Positions 17,647 to 28,090 are shown, counted from the first letter of the stretch. The stretch is 64,000 nt of DNA from JACCXG01 sp963750935 (GCA_963750935.1 CAVVSR010000011.1:124001-188000), one strand, 5' to 3'. Notes: generated from the sequence alone by a model not told the origin. Numbers and translations: made by a program.

Positions 17647-20600
17647 ATGTCGGGAGTGGCGAGGTTCAGGATCCTCGCCGCAGCGTGGCTGCTCATCGGA
17701 GCAACCGTCGCTACGGCCTCGGGTCAGGTTACGACGGGCACCATCACCGGAAGCGTCAGGGACCCGCAGGCTGCGGTCATCCCCGGCGCAACCGTCACAC
17801 TCATCAGCGCCACGCGCGGCACCACGCTCGCGACCGTGACGACCAGCACCGACGGGGATTACGTGTTCCCGAACGTCCCTCCCGACACCTACGTCATCAA
17901 GGTCACCATGGACGGGTTCAAGACGCTCGAGCGTCCTGGCATCCCGATCAGCCCTGGTGATCGCCGCCAGGTGCCGCCGCTCGTCATCGAAGTCGGCGGC
18001 CTCGCCGAGACGGTCACCGTCTCCGCCGTCGCGTCGCTGGTGCAGTCGGAGAGCGGTGAGCGCTCCTTCACGGTTGCCACCGAAGCCGTGCAGAACCTGC
18101 CGATCAGCAACCGCAGCTTCACCAGCCTGACGTCGCTCGCTCCCGGTGTGGACGTCGGCGGCAACAATCCCGGACGGCTGGGCGGCGGCGGCTCGAACAA
18201 CACCCTGATGGACGGCGTGTCCACGGTGGACACCGGCAACAACCAGCCGGTGCTGTTCCTCAACCTCGAGGCGATCGCCGAGGTCAAGGTCCTGACCTCG
18301 GGCTACCAGGCGGAATACGGCAAGGCCAGCGGCATCCAGATCACCGCCGTCACCAAGAGCGGCACCAACCGCTTCCGCGGCTCGATCTACGACGTGCGCC
18401 GCGACTCCGACTGGAACTCGAACAGCTGGCAGAACGAGAAGAACGGTAACGCCAAGAACGTCAACAAGGAAGACGACTGGGGGTATTCGATCGGTGGTCC
18501 GATCGGCAAGCCCGGCGGACGCAACAAGCTGTTCTTCTTCTTCAGCCAGGAGTGGAAGCCGCGGACGACCGCCGGCAGCCTGCAGCGGTTCCGCTTCCCG
18601 ACCGCGCTCGAGCGGCAGGGGGACTTCTCCGAGACCCGCGACAACAACGGCGCCCTGTTCCCCTACATTCGCGACTCGCAGAAGACCGGACTCTGTCAGG
18701 CGGGCGCCGCCGCGACCAACCAGGCCGCCTGCTTCAACGATGGCGGCGTGCTCGGCCGGATTCCCAAGGACCGTCTGTATGAGACCGGCCTGAACATCCT
18801 CAAGATGTATCCGATGCCGACCATGAACACGCCTGGCCTGGCCTACAACTACGAGGTGCCGGCGCCGGAGATCAAGACCCTCAACAACCAGCCGGCGCTG
18901 CGCTTCGACTACCAGCCGTGGACGCCGCTGCGGGTCATCTTCCGCTACGCCGCCGAGACGCAGCGCAAGGAAACGTTCCCCGGCTCGATCCCCGGCTTCA
19001 ACGACGTGCAGACGCAGAACCCGGTGATCGCGACCTACGCCGCCAGCGTCAACTACACGATCAATCCGACGACCTTCCTCGAAGCGACCTACGGACGGAT
19101 CCAGAACGAGCTGGCCGGCTGCACGACGCTGAACGGCGTCTGCGCCAACGCGGTGCCGATGGGGCAGCCGTCGAACAAGGCCAATGTCGGGCTCGCCAAC
19201 CTGCCGCTGATCTTCCCGGACGGCCTCGGCATGGACTCGCGCTACTACGAGTACGAGACCCTCGAGGCGATGCAGCCGCCGTTCTGGCAGAACGGCCAGA
19301 TCATGCTGCCGCCGACATTCGCGTGGGGCAACCGCATCGGCAACGCGCCGCCGAGCATCAACTATCCGGCGTGGCTGAACCTCAATCGCACGCACGACTT
19401 CTCGCTCAGCCTGACCAAGGTCTGGAACCGCCACACCTTCAAGGCCGGCTTCTACAACCACTACAGCCTGAAGTACCAGAACCGCGGCACCGGCGGCCTG
19501 AACAACGGCGGACCGGGGGCCATGAACTTCGGCAACAACACCAGCAACCCGATCGATTCCCAGTTCGGCTTCGCCAATGCCGCGCTCGGCATCATCAACT
19601 CCTACACGCAGATGTCGCGGTTCATGGAGGGGACGTACGTCTACACCAACCGCGAGGGCTACATCCAGGACAACTGGAAGGTGAACAACAAGCTGACGCT
19701 CGACTACGGCGTCCGCTTCGTGCACCAGCAGCCCCAGCACGACAAGCTGCTGCAGGCCTCCAATTTCCTCCCCGAGGAATGGGATGCCGCGCAGGCGCCC
19801 GTGCTCTACGTGGCCGGCTGTGCCAATGGCGTCTACCCGTGTTCCGGCGTCAACCGCCAGGCCATGAATCCGAGAACCAATCAGTTCCTCGGACCCAACA
19901 CGGCGCTGAGCATCGGCCAGCTCGTTCCCGGGAGCGGGAACCCGACGAACGGCATCTTCGTCGCCGGACAGGGCATCGTCGATACCGCCTACAAGTGGCC
20001 GGCGTTTGCGCTCGCTCCGCGGTTCGGCTTCGCCTATGACGTCGGCAGCAACCAGCGCGTCATCTGGCGCGGCGCGACCGGCCTGTTCTACGACCGGCCC
20101 GACGGCAACTCGATCTACGGCCTGGTCGCGAATCCGCCGAACGCGTCGACCGTGACGATCAACTTCGGCCAGCTGCAGAACCTGCAGGGTGGCATCTCGG
20201 GTCCGCCGGCGCTGACGGTCTACGAGTACGACGCGCCGCTGCCCTCATCCGTGCAGTGGAGCACCGGCGTGCAGCTGGCGCTGCCGTGGTCGTCCGCGAT
20301 CGACATCTCGTACGTCGGGCAGTACGGGTTCAATCTCGGTCAGACCGTGGACATCAACCAGGTCGACATGGGCGCGGCGTACCAGACGCAGAACCAGGAC
20401 CCGACGCTGAGCTCGACCGTGCCAGGCGGCAACGCCATGCCGACCGACCTGATGCGCGCCTTCAAGGGCTACGGCGGGATCAACCAGTTCTGGGGCCGCG
20501 GCTGGAACGAGTACCACTCGATCCAGACGTCGTTCAACCGCCGGTTTGCCGACGGCATCTCGTTCGGCCTGAACTGGACGCTGGGCCTGAGCAACACGAC

Positions 20601-21333
20601 CAACGCCGGCGCCCGCCTCGAGCATGGCGCCGACGGCACCCTGCGCTACCGTGCCGACCAGGAGGAAGCGGACGAGCTCCTCGGCCGCGGTCAGCTGCAG
20701 CGGCACACCATCAAGGGCACGTTCGTGTGGGATCTGCCCGACATGAACCGCGGCAGCGGCGTCCGCCAGGTGGCGGCGGCGCTGGTCAACGACTGGCAGC
20801 TGTCGGGAATCTTCACCGGGCAGTCCGGCGATCGCTACAGCGTCGGCTTCGCCTACCAGGGGGGAATCGGCAACGTGAACCTCACCGGCTCGCCGAACTA
20901 TGGCGCGCGCGTCCTGATCACCGGTGACCCGGGATCCGGCTGCTCCGGCAATCAGTATGAGCAGTTCAACACCGCGGCGTTCGCCGGCCCGTCGGTCGGC
21001 AGCGTCGGGCTCGAGTCGGGCCAGAACTATCTGACCGGCTGCTTCGAGCGCTTCCTCGACCTCGCGATCACCCGCAACTTCCCGATGGGCGGCAATCGCG
21101 TCCTCGAGCTGCGCCTCGAGATGTTCAATGCGCTGGACACGGTCGTCTACAACGGCCGCAACACCACGATGAACATCCAGAGCCTGACCGATCCGACGAT
21201 CACGAACGCGCAGTACAATGCCCAGGGCGAGCTGATTCCGACCAGAATCCGCCCGGCCGACGCCGGTTTTGGCGCAGCGACCGGGGCCTTTGCGATGCGG
21301 TCGATGCAGGCCCAGATACGGTTCAAGTTCTAA
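17647..21333 (+). CDS. Oar-like TonB-dependent outer-membrane receptor
   Basis: 1228 residues. A signal peptide (about 1-27) is followed by a carboxypeptidase-regulatory-like beta-sandwich (about 30-115, GTITGSVRDPQAAVIPGATVTL). A plug domain follows (about 120-250, with LPISNRSFTSLTSLAPGV and VLTSGYQAEYGKASG), and then a very long beta-barrel ending in the aromatic residue pattern IRFKF, as outer-membrane barrels do. This Oar-type layout is typical of Acidobacteria, where such receptors are numerous and imported ligands are mostly unknown. GGGAGG just before the ATG is the ribosome site. The gene has its own promoter and LacI-type operator, so its ligand is probably a carbohydrate. Confidence 0.92.
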   Translation: MSGVARFRILAAAWLLIGATVATASGQVTTGTITGSVRDPQAAVIPGATVTLISATRGTTLATVTTSTDGDYVFPNVPPDTYVIKVTMDGFKTLERPGIPISPGDRRQVPPLVIEVGGLAETVTVSAVASLVQSESGERSFTVATEAVQNLPISNRSFTSLTSLAPGVDVGGNNPGRLGGGGSNNTLMDGVSTVDTGNNQPVLFLNLEAIAEVKVLTSGYQAEYGKASGIQITAVTKSGTNRFRGSIYDVRRDSDWNSNSWQNEKNGNAKNVNKEDDWGYSIGGPIGKPGGRNKLFFFFSQEWKPRTTAGSLQRFRFPTALERQGDFSETRDNNGALFPYIRDSQKTGLCQAGAAATNQAACFNDGGVLGRIPKDRLYETGLNILKMYPMPTMNTPGLAYNYEVPAPEIKTLNNQPALRFDYQPWTPLRVIFRYAAETQRKETFPGSIPGFNDVQTQNPVIATYAASVNYTINPTTFLEATYGRIQNELAGCTTLNGVCANAVPMGQPSNKANVGLANLPLIFPDGLGMDSRYYEYETLEAMQPPFWQNGQIMLPPTFAWGNRIGNAPPSINYPAWLNLNRTHDFSLSLTKVWNRHTFKAGFYNHYSLKYQNRGTGGLNNGGPGAMNFGNNTSNPIDSQFGFANAALGIINSYTQMSRFMEGTYVYTNREGYIQDNWKVNNKLTLDYGVRFVHQQPQHDKLLQASNFLPEEWDAAQAPVLYVAGCANGVYPCSGVNRQAMNPRTNQFLGPNTALSIGQLVPGSGNPTNGIFVAGQGIVDTAYKWPAFALAPRFGFAYDVGSNQRVIWRGATGLFYDRPDGNSIYGLVANPPNASTVTINFGQLQNLQGGISGPPALTVYEYDAPLPSSVQWSTGVQLALPWSSAIDISYVGQYGFNLGQTVDINQVDMGAAYQTQNQDPTLSSTVPGGNAMPTDLMRAFKGYGGINQFWGRGWNEYHSIQTSFNRRFADGISFGLNWTLGLSNTTNAGARLEHGADGTLRYRADQEEADELLGRGQLQRHTIKGTFVWDLPDMNRGSGVRQVAAALVNDWQLSGIFTGQSGDRYSVGFAYQGGIGNVNLTGSPNYGARVLITGDPGSGCSGNQYEQFNTAAFAGPSVGSVGLESGQNYLTGCFERFLDLAITRNFPMGGNRVLELRLEMFNALDTVVYNGRNTTMNIQSLTDPTITNAQYNAQGELIPTRIRPADAGFGAATGAFAMRSMQAQIRFKF

Positions 21334-21358
21334 TAGTCGCGGCAATCAGCCGGCGTGC

Positions 21359-21382
21359 GGCGAGCTCCTTGGGGAGCTCGCC
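21359..21382 (+). other. Strong intergenic stem-loop downstream of the TonB receptor
   Basis: GGCGAGCTCC (21359-21368) pairs perfectly with GGAGCTCGCC (21373-21382) around TTGG. No T-tract follows, so it is more likely an mRNA-stabilising or attenuating hairpin between the receptor and the next gene than a terminator. Confidence 0.6.
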
Positions 21383-21416
21383 CGCGCCGGCGTTCGTCCG
21401 TTGAAAGGTCACGATC

Positions 21417-24400
21417 ATGGTGTTCAGCGACGTCGTGCGGTCACGCAGATTCTGGTCGAACCTCGCCGGCGCGGCCGTGGTTGCCGCGGCCGGCTACTCG
21501 GTCTTCGCGCAAGCCCGGCCGCAGGGGCCGGCGACGCGCCCGGCCGGACGGGAGTCGGACGCGCGGCCGATCCGGGTGCTGTTCCTCGGCCACGATCAGG
21601 CGCAGCCGCATCCGTCCCCGGCGATGTACCCGTTGCTGGCGGCGCCGCTGGCGCGGCGCGGCATCCAGCTCACCCACGTGCTGACGCCGGAAGAGGCGCT
21701 CACGCCGGAGAAGCTGGCGCATTACGACGCGCTGATGATCTACGGCAACCACACGCAGCTGACGCCGGCGCAGGAGAAGGCGCTGCTGACCTTCGTCGAG
21801 AGCGGCAAGGGCGTCGTGGCGATCCACTCGGCGTCGGCGATGTTCACCGGCTCGCAGCCGTACATCTCGCTGATCGGCGGCGAATTCCAGCGGCACGGGA
21901 CCGGCGACTTCACCGCCGAGATCGTGGCGCCGCAGCATCCGGTAATGCAGGGCCTCAAGCCGTTCAGCACGTGGGACGAGACCTACGTGCACACGAAGCA
22001 CAACACGACCGATCGCACCGTCCTGATGGAGCGGGTCGACGAGAAGGGACGCGAGCCGTACACCTGGGTCCGCACCCAGGGCAAGGGCCGCGTGTTCTAC
22101 ACCGCCTACGGTCACGATCAGCGGACCTGGAGCAATCCGTCGTTCCACAAGCTGATCGAGCAGGGCACGGTCTGGACGCTGGAGGAGCCGGCGCGCCGGG
22201 CGTGGGTCGAGCTGAAGATGCCCGAGGTCAGCTACGTCGACACCTTCGTCGTGCCGAACTACGAGCGTCGCGATCCGGCGCCGAAGTACCAGCTGCCGTT
22301 CACGCCGGACGAGTCGATGAAGTTCATCCAGGTGCCGGCGGAGTTCAAGCTCGAGCTGTTCGCGAGCGAGCCGGACATCATCGAGCCGATCGCCTTCAAC
22401 TTCGACGAGCGCGGCCGGCTGTGGATCATCGAGGCGATCAACTACCCGAACGTCGTGCTGAACGGCTCGCCGGGTGACGATCGCATCAAGATCGTCGAGG
22501 ACACCAACGGCGACGGGAAGGCCGACAAGTTCACGGTCTTCGCCGAGCACCTCAACCTGCCCACCAGCCTGGTCTTCGCCAACGGCGGCGTCGTGGTCGC
22601 GGCGGCGCCGCACATGCTGTTCCTCAAGGACACCAACGGCGACGACAAGGCGGACGTCCGCCAGGTGCTCAGCACCGGCTGGGGCACGCGCGACACGCAT
22701 GCCGGACCGTCGAGCCTGATGTACGGCCCGGACAATTACATCTGGGGCACCGTCGGCTACTCGGGATTCAACGGCCAGATGAACGGCAAGCCGATGCAGT
22801 TCGGCCAGGGCATGTTCAAGTTCCGGCCCGACGGCAGCGGGTTCGAGTACGTGACCGGCTCCACCAACAACACGTGGGGCCTCGGCATGTCCGAGACGTT
22901 CGACGTCTTCGGTTCGACCGCGAACAACGACCCGAGCTTCTACGTCGCCATCCCCAACAAGTATTTCGAGGGCATCCAGGGGCTGCCGATGCCGCCAGGC
23001 GGCGGCCGTGGTGTCGGCGCCGGGTATCAGAGCGCGGCGCAGTTCTACACCGCGCATCACCTCACGCCCTACATCCGTCAGGTCGACGTCTTCGGCGGCT
23101 ACACCGCGGGCGCCGGCCATCAGCTCTACACCGCGCGGTCGTTCCCCAAGCAGTACCTGGAACCGGATCGCGTTCATCAACGAGCCGACCGCGCACCTGA
23201 TCGGGCAGGGGATCATCGAGAAGCGCGGCGCCGGGTTCGTCACGCGTGACGGCTGGAACCTGATGGCGGGGGCCGAGGAGTGGGTGGCCCCGGTGCAGGC
23301 GCAGGTCGGACCGGACGGCGCGGTGTGGGTGTCGGACTGGTACAACTTCATCGGGCAGCACAATCCGACGCCCGAGGGTTTCAGCAACGGCGCCGGCAAT
23401 GCCTACGAGACGTCGATGCGCGACGAGTCGCGCGGCCGCATCTACCGCGTCGTCTACCGCAACGCGCCGGCGGCGAGGAAGGTGTCGCTCACGAGCAAGA
23501 ACGTCGCGGGCCTGGTCAGCGCGCTGTCGTCCGACAACATGATGTGGCGGCTCCATGCGCAGCGGCTGTTGATCGAGCGCGGGCAGAAGGACGTCGTGCC
23601 GCAGCTGATCGCGCTGGTGCGCAACAAGTCGATGGATGAGATCGGCCTGAGCGGCGGGGCGCTGCACGCGCTGTGGACGCTGCACGGCCTTGGCGCGATC
23701 ACCGGCGTGACCGGCGACGCCGGCGCGGCCGCGGTCGAAGCACTGAAGCATCCGGCGGCGGGCGTGCGCAAGGCGGCCGTGATGGTGCTGCCGAGGACCG
23801 TCGAAGTCGCCAACGCCATTGCCGGCGCCGGCCTGCTGCAAGACAAGGATCTGCACACGCGCCTCGCGGTGCTGCTCGCGCTGGCCGACGTGCCCGCCTC
23901 ACCCGAGGTCGGCCGGCTGCTCTACAAGGCCAGCGCGGATCCCGACACGTTCGGCGATCGCTGGCTGAGCCGCGCGATGTTCATCGCCGGCACGCGCCAC
24001 AAGGCGGGCTTCCTGACCGAGTACAAGGCCGATCCGAAGGCCGTGGCGGCCACCAGCCTGCCGATCGCGTTGCGCATCGGCACGACCAAGCCTGACTGGC
24101 GCAGTCCCGACTCCGCGGTCCTGAGCTCAGACTGGAAAGAGATGCAGGTCCCGGGCAACTGGGAGACGCGCGGTCTTCCCGACTTCGACGGCGTGGTCTG
24201 GTTCACGCGCTCGGTCGACGTGCCGCAGGCCGCGGCCGGCACCCTCTCGCTCGGACGCATCAGCAACAACGCGGAAGTGTGGGTGAACGGAATCTCGGTG
24301 AGCCCGGTGGTCGCACCGCCCCCGCCAGCCGCGGGCGGTGGCGCGGGTGGCGGTCGTGGCGGCGGTCGTGGCGCGGCGGCGCCACCGGCAGCGGGCCGCG

Positions 24401-25110
24401 GCAATGTGCCGCCGTTGTATGAGCTGCCGGCGGGTACCCTCAAGGCCGGCGCCAACGTCGTCACGGTGCGCATCACCAACAATCGCAACGACGGCGGCTT
24501 CATGGGCACGCCGGAGGTGATGTTCGTGCAGAGCGGCGAGGCCAAGGCGCCGATCGCCGGCGCCTGGCGCTACCGCGTCGAGCGGCAGACGAATGCCGGC
24601 GCGCTCTACACCAGGCCGGGCGAGCTGGGGGCGCACGTGGCGTACGCCGACATGCCGCCCGCAGCCAACGCGACGCTTGCCGAGCCGGTCGTCAAGGCGG
24701 CGCCCGACGTCGTGATCCGGCTGAGCGTCACGCCGGGAGAGATGAAGTTCGACAAGACCGAGCTGACCGTCGCGCCGGGGCAGCTGATCGAGGTCGTGTT
24801 CACCAACCCCGACGCCATGCAGCACAACTTCGTGCTCGCGGCGCCATCGTCGCTGCAGGTGATCGGCGCGGCCGCCGACGAGCTCGCGAAGAGCCCGAGC
24901 GGCGTGGCGCAACAGTACGTCCCGCAGATTCCGCAGGTGCTCTTCTTCACCAAGCTGGTCGAGCCCGGCGAGACGGTCACCGTGCAGTTCCGCGCGCCAG
25001 CGCAGGCCGGCCAGTATCCGTATGTCTGCACGTTCCCCGGCCACTGGCGGATCATGAACGGCATCCTGAACGTCACGCAGCCGCAGGGGCGGGGACGGGG
25101 AGGCCTCTGA
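21417..25110 (+). CDS. Giant secreted ThuA / membrane-bound-dehydrogenase propeller / HEAT / jelly-roll / cupredoxin protein (one-base frameshift)
   Basis: Repaired length about 1230 residues. After a signal segment (about 8-32) come a ThuA domain (about 48-265, RVLFLGHDQAQ to FYTAYGHDQRTW), a beta-propeller of the PVC-type dehydrogenase family (about 300-680), HEAT-like helices (about 690-830) and a beta-galactosidase-like jelly roll (about 890-1050, MQVPGNWETRGLPDFDGVVWF) split by a G/R-rich linker. A C-terminal azurin-like domain (about 1105-1220) has copper ligands in MQHNFVL and YVCTFPGHWRIM. The frame breaks at about 23157 by an extra C between TAC and TGG; the restored text is PKQYWNRIAFINEPTAHL. 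It probably oxidises a carbohydrate outside the cell membrane and passes electrons to its own copper. Confidence 0.8.
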
Positions 25111-25112
25111 GC

Positions 25113-26237
25113 ATGGCTGACAAGGTGAGGATCGCGATCGTCGGGTTGGGTTTCGGCGCCGAGTTCATCCCCATCTACCAGCGCCATCCCAACGCCGAGA
25201 TGTACGGCATCTGCCGCCGCGATCGGAAGGAGCTCGACGCCTGCGGTGAGCGGTTCGGCATCAAGACGCGCTATACCAGCTACGAAGAGCTGCTCGCCGA
25301 TCCGAACGTGGACGCGGTGCACATCAACTCGCCGATTGCCGACCACGCCCCGCAGTCGATCGCCGCGCTGAAGGCGGGCAAGCACGTCGCCAGCACGGTG
25401 CCGGCGGCGACGACGGTGGATGAGTGCCGGCAGATCGTGGAGGCGCAGCGGAAGAGCGGCAAGGTCTACATGATGATGGAGACCGTCGTCTACAGCCGCG
25501 AGTACCTGTTCGCGAAGGAGCTCTACGACATGGGCGAGCTCGGGCGCATCCAGTTCCTGCGCGGCAGCCATCAGCAGGACATGGAAGGATGGCCGGGCTA
25601 CTGGGAGGGCTTCCCGCCGATGCACTACGCCACGCACTGCGTGAGCCCGTGCCTCGCCATCCTCGGCAAGCACGCCGAGCACGTCGTCTGCCACGGGTCT
25701 GGACGGATCGACGAGGCGCTGATTCCGAAGTACGGCAGCCCGTTCGCGATCGAGACGGCGACGTTCAAGCTGCGTGACTCGGACGTCTGCGCCGAGGTGA
25801 CGCGCAGCCTGTTCGCGACCGCGCGCCAGTATCGCGAGAGCTTCGACGTCTACGGGTCGAAGAAGTCGTTCGAGTGGCAGCAGGTCGAGAACGAGGAGCC
25901 GGTGATCCACACGCGCAGCACGAAGCAGCGGCCGCTCAGCGAGGCCGAGATCCCGTCTCGGGTCACGGTTCCCGACTACGCGCGCCTCCTGCCCGAGCAG
26001 ATCCGCAGCTTCACGCAGCCGGCGGCGATCCAGGACGCCGAGCACCTGTCGTTCCTGCAGGGCGGCGGCCACGGCGGCTCGCATCCGCACCTGGCGCACA
26101 ACTTCCTCATGGCGTGCCTGGGCAAGCAGGCGGCGATGCCCGACGCGGAAACGTCGGTCAACTGGACGATGGTCGGGATCTGCGCGCACCAGTCGGCGTT
26201 CAAGGGCGGGGAGAAGATCGCGATTCCGCAGTTCTGA
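25113..26237 (+). CDS. Cytoplasmic Gfo/Idh/MocA oxidoreductase
   Basis: 374 residues. The Rossmann motif is IAIVGLGFGAEFIPIY and the following strand ends in ICRRDR, which suggests NADP use. The usual EKP is replaced by STVPAAT near residue 93, so the canonical lysine is absent; other family members without EKP exist, but the mechanism may differ. The C-terminal domain has the histidine-rich GGGHGGSHPHLAHNFLM. The ATG is 2 nt after the stop of the giant ThuA protein, so the two are co-transcribed. The LacI regulator follows 20 nt downstream with its own -10 box. Confidence 0.82.
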   Translation: MADKVRIAIVGLGFGAEFIPIYQRHPNAEMYGICRRDRKELDACGERFGIKTRYTSYEELLADPNVDAVHINSPIADHAPQSIAALKAGKHVASTVPAATTVDECRQIVEAQRKSGKVYMMMETVVYSREYLFAKELYDMGELGRIQFLRGSHQQDMEGWPGYWEGFPPMHYATHCVSPCLAILGKHAEHVVCHGSGRIDEALIPKYGSPFAIETATFKLRDSDVCAEVTRSLFATARQYRESFDVYGSKKSFEWQQVENEEPVIHTRSTKQRPLSEAEIPSRVTVPDYARLLPEQIRSFTQPAAIQDAEHLSFLQGGGHGGSHPHLAHNFLMACLGKQAAMPDAETSVNWTMVGICAHQSAFKGGEKIAIPQF

Positions 26238-26245
26238 GTTTTTCC

Positions 26246-26251
26246 TATAAT
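26246..26251 (+). promoter_or_regulatory. Consensus -10 box TATAAT for a leaderless LacI transcript
   Basis: A perfect TATAAT ends 6 nt before the ATG at 26258, placing transcription start on or beside the A of the start codon. No Shine-Dalgarno sequence is present before this ATG, which also fits a leaderless mRNA. The -35 region is weak. Confidence 0.5.
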
Positions 26252-26257
26252 TTCCGC

Positions 26258-27316
26258 ATGCCCAAGAAGCCAACCATCGCCACGGTGGCGGAGCAGGCCG
26301 GCGTGGCCGTCAGCACGGTGTCGCGCTACCTGAACGGGCATTACGTCAGCGCGCCGGTGCAGGCGCGGCTGTCGGAAGTCATCGCCACGCTGGGGTACTC
26401 GCGCTCGTGGACGGCGCGGAACCTCAGCCTCGGCCGCCGCGGCTGTATCGCCGTCGTCGTCGACTCGAGCGCGGACCCGTGGTTCGTGCAGCTGCTGACC
26501 GGGATCGAAGAGGAGCTGGCGGCCCGCGATACCGGGTTGATGCTGGCGAGCCTCGAGCTGCGCGGCCAGTACGACCCGTCGCTGGTGCTGGACTGGATCC
26601 GTGACCGCCGCGTCGACGGCCTGGTGATCGCGAAGTCGCAGCGTCGCGAGCGCGCGCTGCTGAAGGCGGCGCTCGAGGCGCAGCTGCCGACCGTGATCAT
26701 CGCGCCCGACGAGATCCTGACCGACGTGCAGGTCGTCCGCTGCAACAACGTCGCGGCCGGGGCCACCGTCGCCTCCCACCTGGCCGGACTCGGCCATCGC
26801 AAGATCGGCTTCGCCGGCGGTCCCGAGCATTCGATCGACTCCAAGCATCGCCTGCGCGGTCTGCGGGACGAGCTGACGCGCCGCGGCATTCCGGTCGAGT
26901 CGAAGAACCTGTTCGTATGCGGCAGCTACACCAGCGAGGCTGGCGGCGAGTTCGCGCAGCGCTTCTTCGAGGCCCCCTCGGACATCACCGCGCTGGTGCT
27001 CGCCAACGACGCGCTCGCGTTCGGTTTCATGCGCGTCGCCCTGCAGCACGGCGTCCGCATGCCGCACGAGCTGTCGATCGTCGGCTTCGACGGCCTGCCG
27101 CACGGCGCGCTGTTCTGCCCGGCGCTCACCACCGTGTCGCAGCCGATGCGCGACATGGGCCGCGTCGCCTGCTGCCGGCTCTTCGAGGCGATCGAGGACC
27201 CCGGCCGGGTCGAGACCACCGAGTTCCCGATGGTGCTGATCGAGCGCGAGAGCACCGGCCCGGTGGCCGGCGCGCGCTCGACCCCTCTGCACCTCGTCAC
27301 GCCGCCGGAGGCGTAG
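26258..27316 (+). CDS. LacI/GalR-family transcriptional regulator
   Basis: 352 residues. An N-terminal helix-turn-helix (about 6-27, TIATVAEQAGVAVSTVSRYL) and hinge are followed by the periplasmic-binding-protein-like effector domain (about 60-335), with the family strand CIAVVVDSSADPWF and the late motif ELSIVGFDGLPHG. It should repress sugar genes and release DNA when a sugar or sugar phosphate binds. The frame is open far upstream inside the preceding gene in another register, but homology begins at ATG 26258. The two operators in this window (13200 and 17599) match the family consensus and are its likely targets. Confidence 0.92.
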   Translation: MPKKPTIATVAEQAGVAVSTVSRYLNGHYVSAPVQARLSEVIATLGYSRSWTARNLSLGRRGCIAVVVDSSADPWFVQLLTGIEEELAARDTGLMLASLELRGQYDPSLVLDWIRDRRVDGLVIAKSQRRERALLKAALEAQLPTVIIAPDEILTDVQVVRCNNVAAGATVASHLAGLGHRKIGFAGGPEHSIDSKHRLRGLRDELTRRGIPVESKNLFVCGSYTSEAGGEFAQRFFEAPSDITALVLANDALAFGFMRVALQHGVRMPHELSIVGFDGLPHGALFCPALTTVSQPMRDMGRVACCRLFEAIEDPGRVETTEFPMVLIERESTGPVAGARSTPLHLVTPPEA

Positions 27317-27410
27317 CGCGGCCTCGACTCGACTGGCGAGTGCGGCCGGTGTAGCAGGCATCGGCGCGGGAAAAGAAAGCCTATGAGTCCAAAACCTAAG
27401 GCGAGGCGAA

Positions 27411-27704
27411 GTGAGCAGCGGCTTCGAGACGACTACGATTTCCGCGGCGGCACACGAGGAAAGTACTTCGACCAGTACGAAGGGGACGAATGTCGTGCTC
27501 CTTGATGCGGACGTTGCGGCGGTGTTCAAAGACGGCGGCGCCGTGAACGATGCCCTTCGCGCGCTCGTCGCGGTTGTAGATGCAAGAGCTGCAGCGGGCG
27601 CCCGTCCGACCGGTACCCGGCCCAACAAGTCACTGCGCAAGAACCGTCGTGCGCCCCGGAAGCCCAAGGCTGCGCCACGTGCCCGTGGCGCTCGCGGTGA
27701 ATGA
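27411..27704 (+). CDS. Small conserved-looking protein of unknown function
   Basis: 97 residues from a GTG start, preceded by AAGGCGAGG. The core VVLLDADVAAVFKDGGAVNDALRAL looks like a folded helix-rich segment, flanked by a Ser/Thr-rich N-terminus and a very basic C-terminal tail (RKNRRAPRKPKAAPRARGARG) that could contact nucleic acid. I recall similar short proteins with a DPDVAxxF...AVNxALR core, but no function. Its stop overlaps the next ATG by 4 nt (ATGA), so the two are translationally coupled. The coupling raises confidence that both are real genes. Confidence 0.55.
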   Translation: MSSGFETTTISAAAHEESTSTSTKGTNVVLLDADVAAVFKDGGAVNDALRALVAVVDARAAAGARPTGTRPNKSLRKNRRAPRKPKAAPRARGARGE

Positions 27705-28090
27705 ACGTGCACGAGGCGATCGCCGCGGCCGAACAAGTGCTTCCCGGTGTTCCCGCACCAGAGGGCGAGCTCGACGCCCGCTGGCAGGCGATCATCGCGG
27801 TCGAGGAATTCCTGCAGGATCAGCCGGAGGACGTCTGGCCGTTCATCATGCGCTGGGGTCGCCACTCCGACCCGGACCTGCGAGCGGCGATTGCCACGTG
27901 CCTGCTCGAGCACCTTCTCGAGTCGCACTTCGATCAATTCTTCAATCGTGTCCTGGAGGCTGTCCGGGCCGATCGTCTTTTTGCGGACACGTTCAGCCGC
28001 TGTGCGAAGTTCGGTGCCTCGGAAATACCGGCCAATGCCGTCCGGTTTGATGCGCTGCAGAGAGAGGTGTTCCGCCTTCCAGGCATCTAA
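27701..28090 (+). CDS. Unknown protein with HEAT-like helices
   Basis: 129 residues, acidic, predicted all-helical: WQAIIAVEEFLQDQPEDVWPFIMRWG and DPDLRAAIATCLLEHLLESHFDQFF look like paired amphipathic helices of a HEAT-type repeat. There is no signal peptide or membrane segment. It overlaps the upstream basic small protein by 4 nt. An acidic helical protein coupled to a small basic one suggests a complex, possibly an antitoxin- or immunity-like pair; this is speculation. Confidence 0.6.
   Translation: MNVHEAIAAAEQVLPGVPAPEGELDARWQAIIAVEEFLQDQPEDVWPFIMRWGRHSDPDLRAAIATCLLEHLLESHFDQFFNRVLEAVRADRLFADTFSRCAKFGASEIPANAVRFDALQREVFRLPGI

Noticed and set aside
17566..19740. A 724-codon minus-strand open frame opposite the TonB receptor
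   Set aside because: Same reason: low-complexity shadow of a clear receptor gene.
21359..21382. Hairpin as a rho-independent terminator
   Set aside because: No run of T follows the stem, and the next gene depends on read-through or an unseen promoter.
25874..26257. Upstream extension of the LacI regulator
   Set aside because: Overlaps the preceding gene in another frame; homology begins with the helix-turn-helix after ATG 26258.
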